Shown one piece after another: positions 53,878-61,165 of a DNA stretch of 64,000 bases (the stretch's first letter is position 1; every line of letters begins with the position of its first letter). This DNA is from an uncultured Flavobacteriales bacterium. Lineage in GTDB: Bacteria > Bacteroidota > Bacteroidia > Flavobacteriales_D > Crocinitomicaceae. The position numbers and the translations under genes are program-made. The notes under the pieces were generated by a model, which made no database searches, was not told the DNA's origin, and saw only the letters and a program-made list of their open reading frames with translations. The stretch is taken from NCBI GenBank assembly GCA_903823565.1, contig CAIJTF010000013.1, positions 85,721 to 149,720 of the forward strand, written 5' to 3'.

Positions 53878-55122
53878 AGTTTCTAACGCATTGAATGCAG
53901 AAAAACTTAAGGCATCATAGGTGTCTTTAACATCGTGATAGTTTTTATTTTCCCCCATCGTGTAAATAAATAAGGCAGGAATTCCTGCATTGGAGAAAAC
54001 GAAATGGTCTGAATTGGCAGCCTTTCCTCTGGGCTTGATTGCCTTTAGTAGACCGTAGGTTTGGTTAATCTTCACCAAACGATCGAATAAGCCGGTGTAC
54101 ACACTTCCATTAACAACCGTTATGCCCTCCTCACCACTACCCATGATGTCCATATTAAGGACCATGGAAACCTTAGAACGATCGAGAAGGGGTGATTCCA
54201 AAAACGCTTGGGATCCTACCAATCCTATTTCTTCACCCGCAAATGCTATACAAAGCACATTGTACTTTTCGAGTGGGGTACGTTTAAGTTTTTTCGCGAC
54301 GCTTAATAACATCCCAACACCACTTGCATTATCATTTCCTCCAGGGAAATAGGTTTTTCTTCCCATCCGCCCTAAGTGATCATAGTGCGCGCATAGGATA
54401 ATTAGGCTGTCACTTGGGTTTTTTGAAGGAATATACCCAAAAACATTTTCTACCGTGATGTTTTCTTTGTAAACGGCATCAACTTTCAAATGAATCTGTT
54501 TTGGACAAGCATCGTTTGTAGACAAAATACATTGAACATAAGGGTATTTAAAGGTTTCCGATGACACACTCCACGTCAGTTTTTCTCTTGTAAACTCCAG
54601 GACCGGAAGCTCAATTCTCGCCAATTTTTCCAGTTTTAATCGCACCATTTTTAAGGTGTCAGCGGAAATACCGAGGCGAGGAACGAATGAGAGAATGTAC
54701 CCTCGATTCTTTGATTTCCCGAAGGGATATTGCAATATTTCCTGAGCACTTAATGAAAGCACCTTAAGATGGCCTGCATATCCGCCTGAGCTTGGGTTGA
54801 CAATAAAATCGATCCCAGGTTTTTTGTTTTTCCATCCAAACCGCAGCTTACATGCTTTGGGAAAGGTATTTACGCTTAATTTAAAGGGCTGCGTTGACAC
54901 ACCACGGTATTCCATGAGTCCCATAGTTTGGAATTCTTGCTTCAAAAAACGTGCGGCCTTCTGACAACCGGATCGCACATATCCTCTTCCTTCCATGGCG
55001 GGCGAACAAAGCTGCTTTACGATTTGTTGGGGGTATGCCAAGGGGTCGGAAGTTGGTTGGCCTTGCGAAAAGGCAACGATTCCGGTTAAAAAATATACGA
55101 TTAGGGCATTAATGGTCTTCAT
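53848..55122 (-). CDS. M28-family metallopeptidase, exported
   Basis: A 424-residue zinc peptidase: signal peptide (about 1-20, ending IVAFSQG), protease-associated-like region, and an M28 domain (about 225-424). The two-zinc site is evident: histidine in CAHYDHLGR, aspartate in GGNDNASGVG, glutamate pair in FAGEEIGLVG, aspartate in LNMDIMG and histidine in NYHDVKDTYD. It is an aminopeptidase or related enzyme in the periplasm or outside. ATG 55122 is chosen because it starts the signal peptide; the longer frame to 55185 lies inside the upstream gene. It overlaps that gene by 14 bases. Confidence 0.9.
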   Translation of the reverse strand: MKTINALIVYFLTGIVAFSQGQPTSDPLAYPQQIVKQLCSPAMEGRGYVRSGCQKAARFLKQEFQTMGLMEYRGVSTQPFKLSVNTFPKACKLRFGWKNKKPGIDFIVNPSSGGYAGHLKVLSLSAQEILQYPFGKSKNRGYILSFVPRLGISADTLKMVRLKLEKLARIELPVLEFTREKLTWSVSSETFKYPYVQCILSTNDACPKQIHLKVDAVYKENITVENVFGYIPSKNPSDSLIILCAHYDHLGRMGRKTYFPGGNDNASGVGMLLSVAKKLKRTPLEKYNVLCIAFAGEEIGLVGSQAFLESPLLDRSKVSMVLNMDIMGSGEEGITVVNGSVYTGLFDRLVKINQTYGLLKAIKPRGKAANSDHFVFSNAGIPALFIYTMGENKNYHDVKDTYDALSFSAFNALETLVLTFLKSF

Positions 55123-55783
55123 AGCAGGCGACGAGCTTCTCCAGAAAACCAAGCAACACCTCTTTTTTCTTTTTTTCCCATTCATGCGTTGAAAAGTACT
55201 CTTTTAAATGTGGTAGCATCGTTGCAACGTCACTGTGGTGATCTATAAGCCGAACGGCATTGTTAAACCGTTCACTTGAACCCCCAAACAATTCATTGAT
55301 GAAATCAATTTTCTCCCGCAAAGAATAATGGCCGTTGAAGGAATCAATTTTTTCATGCTTCCCTCTGCATTGCGCTATGAGGTCTTCTAAGGGATGCCGT
55401 TCTTCCGCCCCCTTTGCACCTTGGATTTTCGCATTCTTAGCCAAGGATACAACCTCCTCATTTTTCTCTACTGGTTCAACCCCCGTTTTAGACTTCAACT
55501 CAGCAAGGGTGTTATCGGATAAATCCTCAACAAGAACCTGTTCTTGGGCTTCTTCGATTAATAACTCGGGTGTTTCAAGGCTTTCCTCTTCGGAAAAATC
55601 ATAGGCCATCGGTTCAGGGTTGCTTCCCTCTTGCGGCTCCGTATAGGCTTTGTATCGAACAATATGAAGCTGTTCCAAAACCAAACCAGTGAGGTATATG
55701 GCATGGTTTAAGGTAGAAATATCCGCCTTACCGTCTTCGATTTTTGCAACTTCTGATTCTAGTTCTTTGATTTTGTCGCGCAT
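55109..55783 (-). CDS. Conserved coiled-coil protein of unknown function
   Basis: A 224-residue cytoplasmic protein. The start (MRDKIKELESEVAKIEDGKA) is a short coiled coil, followed by a helix, an acidic low-complexity middle (about 60-130), and a C-terminal block LREKIDFINELFGGSSERFN that resembles a conserved Bacteroidota motif of unnamed proteins. I cannot assign a function. ATG 55783 is chosen: the longer frame to 56038 covers the opposite-strand thymidine kinase. A minus-strand TAAATTTG box lies at 55820-55813, about 30 bases upstream. It overlaps the M28 peptidase start by 14 bases. Confidence 0.72.
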   Translation of the reverse strand: MRDKIKELESEVAKIEDGKADISTLNHAIYLTGLVLEQLHIVRYKAYTEPQEGSNPEPMAYDFSEEESLETPELLIEEAQEQVLVEDLSDNTLAELKSKTGVEPVEKNEEVVSLAKNAKIQGAKGAEERHPLEDLIAQCRGKHEKIDSFNGHYSLREKIDFINELFGGSSERFNNAVRLIDHHSDVATMLPHLKEYFSTHEWEKKKKEVLLGFLEKLVACYEDH

Positions 55784-55812
55784 ATTATTAACAGTTAATG
55801 GGATAATGTGGA

Positions 55813-55820
55813 CAAATTTA
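55813..55820 (-). promoter_or_regulatory. -7 box for the minus-strand coiled-coil/M28 pair
   Basis: CAAATTTA on the plus strand reads TAAATTTG on the minus strand, an exact -7 match about 30 bases before ATG 55783. Confidence 0.5.
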
Positions 55821-55867
55821 ATAAGGATTAGGGATGCGAATGCGATTCCTGTATGATTTAATTCAAT

Positions 55868-55875
55868 TAAATTTG
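55868..55875 (+). promoter_or_regulatory. -7 box of tdk (TAAATTTG)
   Basis: An exact TAnnTTTG box, 17 bases before ATG 55893. With the minus-strand box at 55813-55820, it makes the 109-base gap a divergent promoter region. Confidence 0.55.
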
Positions 55876-55892
55876 TTAAAAACACGAGCCCT

Positions 55893-56462
55893 ATGTTTCT
55901 TGAACAATTCCCTTCAGAAAATAAAGTTAATGGTTGGATTGAAGTTATTTGTGGATCCATGTTTTCAGGGAAAACAGAGGAATTAATTCGCAGGGTGAAA
56001 CGCACCCAATTTGCTAACCAAAAGATGATTCTCTTCAAGCCGGAAATCGATAAGCGATACAGCGAAGAGGATGTGGTTAGCCATCAAGGTTCAGCCCAAA
56101 AGGCCGTTATGGTTGCTCATTCAGACAGTATTTTGTCCATGGTAACCAATGAACAAGTAGTAGCCATTGATGAGGCTCAGTTTTTTGATGAGGGAATCGT
56201 TTCCGTTTGTTCACAATTAGCCAATCGAGGAATTCGAGTGATTTGTGCTGGATTAGACATGGATTATTTGGGGAATCCCTTTGGTCCGATGCCTTCCCTG
56301 CTCGCCATTGCGGAATACGTAACAAAAGTGCATGCCATCTGCTTGGATTGTGGGAATTTAGCTCAGTTTTCTCATCGATTTTCGGAAGAAACCGGTCAAG
56401 TTTTAGTGGGCGCTGTGGAACGGTATAAACCTTTGTGCAGGTCTTGCTTTAATGCCTCCTAG
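55893..56462 (+). CDS. tdk: Thymidine kinase (type II)
   Basis: A 189-residue kinase of nucleotide salvage that phosphorylates thymidine to TMP. P-loop [17 protein letters not shown] (about residues 22-38), the DEA motif in [11 protein letters not shown], the lasso region [20 protein letters not shown] and two zinc-binding pairs (CLDCG and CRSC) are all present. The length is typical. The murF-alr gene follows after 2 bases. Confidence 0.95.
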   Translation: MFLEQFPSENKVNGWIEVICGSMFSGKTEELIRRVKRTQFANQKMILFKPEIDKRYSEEDVVSHQGSAQKAVMVAHSDSILSMVTNEQVVAIDEAQFFDEGIVSVCSQLANRGIRVICAGLDMDYLGNPFGPMPSLLAIAEYVTKVHAICLDCGNLAQFSHRFSEETGQVLVGAVERYKPLCRSCFNAS

Positions 56463-56464
56463 TT

Positions 56465-58750
56465 TTGAAACTTAGCTATACGTCCAAAGAACTTATTGCC
56501 ATCCTTTCACCCATTCGTTGGTATGGGGAAACGGATCAAATGGTTCGGTTTATTTCTACCGATACCCGAAAGTTAATTGGTGAGTACAATGGCTGTTTTT
56601 TTGCATTAGACGGACCAACACGATCGGGTAATACTTACCTTTCAGAAGCCTATGAAAAGAAAATTCGGGTGTTTGTATCAAGTGCTTTGCCCGAGGTAAA
56701 GCGGGAAGACTGCTTATACCTTCAAGTAAACGATCCATTATTTGCCCTGCAACAGTTAGCGCTTCATCATCGCAATCAGTTTCAGATTCCGATTTTAGCC
56801 ATTATGGGTAGCATTGGAAAAACTACGGTAAAAGAGTGGATTTATGATTTGATAAAACAAGACGTAAGGGTGGTGCGTAGCCCAAAGAGTTACAATACCG
56901 TGATCGGTGTTCCTTTATCGTTGTTGGAATTGCATCAAGAGGCCGAATTAGCGATTATTGAGGTAGGAGGAAAGGACGATCACGAACGTGAGAGCCTATT
57001 GCGATGGATAAAACCCACCCACTTGTTAATTACGCAATTCGCTTCAGAAGGAGGGGCCCCACTGTTTTCATCGCTTAACGCTGCCACATGGACCCCCTTG
57101 TTAAGGTCCATTCCTTCCATTTATTGCGGAGAAACGGGTCTTTTTGAGGGCATTAATCACCTTGTTTTTGACAAGGAAAAGGCTATGCCCGAGCACTTAC
57201 ACCTTCTATTATCGGATACCGCTAGCCAAAAAGCAGCAAGGCTAGCGATTGGTTTTGCAAAAGAATGGGGCATTAAAGGAGCTGTATTGGAAGAGCGAGT
57301 TGCTCAATTGACGCCTTTAGCAATGCGCTTAGAAACCTTTCTTGGGAAAAACAATACCCTCATCATTAACGACACCTATAATTTGGATATGGATGCCTTG
57401 AAGGAGTCACTTACCTATTTGTGTTCTTTTGGAAAAAAACGTCCGTTGGGAATTATTGTTGGTCTAGACGAGGAGGCCCTTCACCTAAAGGCGAATATTG
57501 AGAAAAGGATTGACCCTTTTGCCCTGGATTTTAGGTTTGTTGGCTCAAAAGAAGCATTGCCGACCACCCTGCCAGAGGATGCCGTGGTGCTGTTAAAAGG
57601 AACCCGTAAGGCGAAGATGGAACGGTATGCGGGTTCTTTACGAATGCAACAACATCAAACAAAACTAGAAATCAATGTGTCTTCTTTGAAACACAATGTG
57701 CTTGAATATAAGGCGAAACTTTCCTCTGAAACGGCGCTTTTGGTAATGGTGAAGGCACAATCGTATGGTTCCGGATTGGACCAACTATTTCCTTTTTTTG
57801 ATTCGCTTGGTATTGCTTACTTGGGCGTGGCATATACCGACGAGGGAATTGCACTCCGAAAAAAGGGCATTACCTTACCCATTCTTGTGCTCAACCCCGA
57901 TCAAGAATCGTATGCCTCGTGCCTTGAATATGAATTAGAGCCCTGTATTGGGACCCTGAAACAGCTTGATGCGTTTATTCGCGTGGTTATTGAGTCTCCC
58001 CATCATCGGGTTCCTGTACACATAGAAATCGAAACAGGAATGAACCGTTTGGGGTTTAACATTAATGAGCTTCTAGAAGTCTTGGCTGTCTGTAATGCCC
58101 AACCTGAGGTATATATTAAAGGCGTTTTTTCTCATTTTTCGGATTCGGATAACCTAGAAGACCGCTCGTTTAGTGAGAAACAAATGGCCTTATTTCAGGA
58201 AGCTAAGCAAATGGTTGAGGCAAACGTCACCTATTCTGTTTTGTACCATATGGCAAATTCTGAGGCCATTGTGCATTATCCTGAATCCCATTTTAGCATG
58301 GTTCGCTTGGGTCTAGGTATGTTTGGACTAAGTCGTGGGGACTTCGGTAAAAGGCTTCGGTTTGCCTTGGCTTGGAAAAGCGTGGTTTCTCAAGTAAAGA
58401 AGGTTAAAAAGGGAGATCGAATTAGTTATGGAAGTGGATTTATTGCCACCCGTGAATTGACCATTGCGATTATTCCTGTAGGCTATGCCGATGGTTTTCG
58501 GCGATCGTTGAGCGATGGCAATGGCTGGGTTTGGATTCAAAACAATAAATGTTACACGGTTGGGAAAGTATGCATGGATATGATGATGGTAGACGTTAGC
58601 CATTTGTCCAATGTTTCTGAGGGAGAACAAGTCGTTATTTTCAACGATGCTAAATCTCTATTGGATCTTTCTGAGCGACTTTCTACCATACCATACGAAA
58701 TTATGACAGGCATCTCAAGCCGTGTTCAACGAATCTTTTTATCAGACTGA
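56465..58750 (+). CDS. murF-alr: Bifunctional MurF ligase / alanine racemase
   Basis: A 761-residue fusion. N-terminal MurF-like ligase (about 1-385): STDTRKL, P-loop GSIGKTTVKEW, SPKSYNTVIGVPLSLL and INDTYNLDMDAL. C-terminal PLP alanine racemase (about 396-761): the PLP lysine is in VMVKAQSYGSG, and the catalytic tyrosine in RISYGSGF. It makes D-alanine and adds D-Ala-D-Ala to the UDP-muramyl tripeptide. This fusion is normal in Bacteroidota. The usual GSNGKT P-loop reads GSIGKT here. TTG start, 2 bases after tdk; the next methionine is residue 26, past conserved sequence. Confidence 0.94.
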   Translation: MKLSYTSKELIAILSPIRWYGETDQMVRFISTDTRKLIGEYNGCFFALDGPTRSGNTYLSEAYEKKIRVFVSSALPEVKREDCLYLQVNDPLFALQQLALHHRNQFQIPILAIMGSIGKTTVKEWIYDLIKQDVRVVRSPKSYNTVIGVPLSLLELHQEAELAIIEVGGKDDHERESLLRWIKPTHLLITQFASEGGAPLFSSLNAATWTPLLRSIPSIYCGETGLFEGINHLVFDKEKAMPEHLHLLLSDTASQKAARLAIGFAKEWGIKGAVLEERVAQLTPLAMRLETFLGKNNTLIINDTYNLDMDALKESLTYLCSFGKKRPLGIIVGLDEEALHLKANIEKRIDPFALDFRFVGSKEALPTTLPEDAVVLLKGTRKAKMERYAGSLRMQQHQTKLEINVSSLKHNVLEYKAKLSSETALLVMVKAQSYGSGLDQLFPFFDSLGIAYLGVAYTDEGIALRKKGITLPILVLNPDQESYASCLEYELEPCIGTLKQLDAFIRVVIESPHHRVPVHIEIETGMNRLGFNINELLEVLAVCNAQPEVYIKGVFSHFSDSDNLEDRSFSEKQMALFQEAKQMVEANVTYSVLYHMANSEAIVHYPESHFSMVRLGLGMFGLSRGDFGKRLRFALAWKSVVSQVKKVKKGDRISYGSGFIATRELTIAIIPVGYADGFRRSLSDGNGWVWIQNNKCYTVGKVCMDMMMVDVSHLSNVSEGEQVVIFNDAKSLLDLSERLSTIPYEIMTGISSRVQRIFLSD

Positions 58751-58768
58751 TTAATCCTATTAAAATAC

Positions 58769-59752
58769 ATGAAAATACTAATTACGGGTGCAGATGGAAT
58801 GTTGGGTGCGAGCGTATGTCGCGAAGCGTTATCTCAAGGATATGCCGTGCGCGCAATGGTGCTGCCCAACCGAAAGACTACGGTACTCGATGGGTTAGCG
58901 TTGGAACTGGTTGAAGGGGATTTAACCCAAATTGCAGCCTTGGAAAAAGCCGTTCATGGTTGTCAGGCAGTCATTAACGTGGCAGCATCAACCAGCATTT
59001 GGCCGCGAAGACAGTCGGTAATTTGGGAGATCAATTACCAAGGGGTAAAAAATTTGATGGCGGTTTCGGAACAGCAGCAGATTACCCGATTTATCCATGT
59101 TGGAACGGCCAATTCTTTTGGTCATGGTAACCCTTCTGCTCCGGGGGATGAAACCAAAGGATTTAATGGCAAGGCTTATAAAATGGATTACGTAGACAGT
59201 AAGTATGAGGCCCAAAAGCTGCTTTTAAGCGAACACCATCAAAAAGGATTTCCCGCTATAATTATTAATCCAACCTATATGATTGGCCCATTTGATTCAG
59301 GCCCCACATCTGGAAGAATGATACTAGAACTTTATAAAGGAAATTTACCAGGATATGCCTCTGGTTACAAGAATTTTGTTTATTCCAAAGATGTTGCCGT
59401 TGGTATTGTCAATGCCTTGAAATTGGGAACTTTGGGAACTTGTTATATTGCGGGCAATGAAAACTTATCCTTCGAACAGTTTTTTCGAAAGGCATGCTCC
59501 GTTAAGGGTATGCCATTTACCTTAAGGCGTGTTCCTAATGGTTTAATTTATACGGTGGGTCTCTTTAATTCCCTCTTGGCTCGCTTGACAAAAAAAACAC
59601 CTAAGCTAGGATACCATATGGCACAACAGGCAACAATGAAGCAATGTTATTCGCCAGAAAAGGCCAGAAGAGAACTTAATATGCCATCGACTCCTATTGA
59701 AATTGCGATTTCAGATGCCGTTCGTTGGTGGGAGGAGCATCAGTATTTGTGA
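58769..59752 (+). CDS. NAD(P)-dependent epimerase/dehydratase (extended SDR)
   Basis: A 327-residue extended short-chain dehydrogenase. The Rossmann motif is ITGADGMLGASV (5-16), and the catalytic Y-x-x-x-K lies in MDYVDSKYEAQK near residue 142, with an upstream serine in GTANSFGHG. Substrate-side sequence NPTYMIGPFDSGPTSGRMIL resembles the dihydroflavonol reductase/3-beta-hydroxysteroid group. The substrate is unknown. It is followed 30 bases later by a second SDR, so they may work in sequence. Confidence 0.88.
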   Translation: MKILITGADGMLGASVCREALSQGYAVRAMVLPNRKTTVLDGLALELVEGDLTQIAALEKAVHGCQAVINVAASTSIWPRRQSVIWEINYQGVKNLMAVSEQQQITRFIHVGTANSFGHGNPSAPGDETKGFNGKAYKMDYVDSKYEAQKLLLSEHHQKGFPAIIINPTYMIGPFDSGPTSGRMILELYKGNLPGYASGYKNFVYSKDVAVGIVNALKLGTLGTCYIAGNENLSFEQFFRKACSVKGMPFTLRRVPNGLIYTVGLFNSLLARLTKKTPKLGYHMAQQATMKQCYSPEKARRELNMPSTPIEIAISDAVRWWEEHQYL

Positions 59753-59782
59753 AAGGGAATACTAACAAAATAGAATTGTGTT

Positions 59783-60583
59783 ATGAATTGGAAGGATAAG
59801 GTCGTTTTGGTCACTGGTTCTTGTTCTGGGTTGGGCCTGGAATTAAACCGACAGCTTTTGTTGATGGGGGCCAAGGTTGTATATCATTCAAGGAGCGGTT
59901 CAAAACCTCTAAATGCGTTTGCCTTAGATGCGGTACAAAAGGGAAAAGCGATTCATCTGCAAGGCGATGTCCAATCCTATGACGCTAATGTAAAACTGGT
60001 GGAAGAAACAATAGGTTTTTATGGACGGCTAGATGTTTTGATAAACAATGCTGGGATTTCTTCTGTTGGATCCTTGGAAGAAACGGAGGTTCAAACACTC
60101 AATGAAGTTTTTTTTTCCAATCTTATGGCAGGCCTCTATTTAAGTAAAGTTGCCATTCCCCACCTTAAAAACAGCGCCGGTAAAATTTATTTTATTTCCT
60201 CCTTGGCCGCTTTTTATGGCCTGCCTAATTACCTTTCCTATTCCTCTTCTAAAGTTGCCCTTAAAACGGCTCAAGAAGCCCTCAGTGCTGAATTGAAACC
60301 TCAGGGTATTTCTGTTGGCATCATATACCTACCTTTTGTTCAGAACGACCAGACTAAATATACGCTCAACGAAAAAGGGGAAAAAGTCGAGGTTCCTCAG
60401 CGAAATAAACGCTTGCTTCTCTCTCAATCGGAAGCGGCAATGAGAATTATTAAGGCGATTTCTCGTTCAAAGCAACGGGTATATCCAAGCCTAACGGCAT
60501 ATATTTACAAAACATTAAACCAGTATTCTCCCAGACTGGTTTCTTGGTTGGTTAATAGAAACTATAAAAAACAACGCGCCTGA
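59783..60583 (+). CDS. Short-chain dehydrogenase/reductase (classical SDR)
   Basis: A 266-residue classical SDR: nucleotide-binding VTGSCSGLGLEL (10-21), the INNAGIS turn, catalytic serine in YFISSLAAF and Y-x-x-x-K in YSSSKVALK. The C-terminal tail (about 210-266) carries a hydrophobic stretch and a basic end, so a loose membrane contact is possible. It may reduce a ketone on a lipid or sugar. It is 30 bases after the extended SDR gene. Confidence 0.9.
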   Translation: MNWKDKVVLVTGSCSGLGLELNRQLLLMGAKVVYHSRSGSKPLNAFALDAVQKGKAIHLQGDVQSYDANVKLVEETIGFYGRLDVLINNAGISSVGSLEETEVQTLNEVFFSNLMAGLYLSKVAIPHLKNSAGKIYFISSLAAFYGLPNYLSYSSSKVALKTAQEALSAELKPQGISVGIIYLPFVQNDQTKYTLNEKGEKVEVPQRNKRLLLSQSEAAMRIIKAISRSKQRVYPSLTAYIYKTLNQYSPRLVSWLVNRNYKKQRA

Positions 60584-60646
60584 GTTTTTAGTTGTTTTTA
60601 TTGAACAGTTGTTTATTTATCCTTAATTTCGATTAAAATTTTGGTT

Positions 60647-61165
60647 ATGAATCAACGAATTGAAAAGGCGTTAAATGAACAGATTAACAAGGAGGCTTCC
60701 TCTTCGCAATACTATCTATCCATGGCATCTTGGGCGGAGACACAAGGTTTGTCTGGCACTGCAGTTTTCATGTATGCTCATTCGGATGAAGAGCGGTTCC
60801 ATATGCTTAAACTTATAAAATTCGTAAATGAACGGGGAGGCAAAGCCATCGTACCAAAAATTGAACAACCCCCTTCGGATTTCGAATCGGTTCAGCGCAT
60901 GTTTGAATTGCTTCTGGCTCATGAGCTTACCGTAACCCATTCCATTAATGAAGTCGTAGACGTTTGTTTGAATGAAAAAGATTATACCACACACAATTTT
61001 ATGCAGTGGTATGTTTCGGAACAAATGGAGGAGGAAGCTTTGGCACGTTCCATCTTAGACAAATTAAAACTCATTGGTGAGCAGAAAGGTGGGATGTATC
61101 TATTTGATCGAGAAATGCAAGAAATTACTGCCGCTGGTGCGAAAAATAACGATGGCGTGGCGTAA
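60647..61165 (+). CDS. ftnA: Ferritin (non-heme iron storage)
   Basis: A 172-residue four-helix ferritin. Ferroxidase ligands by spacing are Glu16, Tyr23, Glu48/Glu49, His52 and Glu93, with the further glutamates in SEQMEEEALA. No heme-binding methionine of bacterioferritin is apparent. It oxidises and stores iron as a 24-mer in the cytoplasm. ATG 60647 is preferred to an in-frame TTG at 60641. Its end overlaps the cyclase receptor gene by 14 bases. Confidence 0.94.
   Translation: MNQRIEKALNEQINKEASSSQYYLSMASWAETQGLSGTAVFMYAHSDEERFHMLKLIKFVNERGGKAIVPKIEQPPSDFESVQRMFELLLAHELTVTHSINEVVDVCLNEKDYTTHNFMQWYVSEQMEEEALARSILDKLKLIGEQKGGMYLFDREMQEITAAGAKNNDGVA

Noticed and set aside
55783..56038. Longer minus-strand reading frame extending the coiled-coil protein by 85 residues
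   Set aside because: It covers the opposite-strand thymidine kinase start and its promoter, has a composition unlike the rest of the protein, and the inner ATG at 55783 has a -7 box at the right distance.
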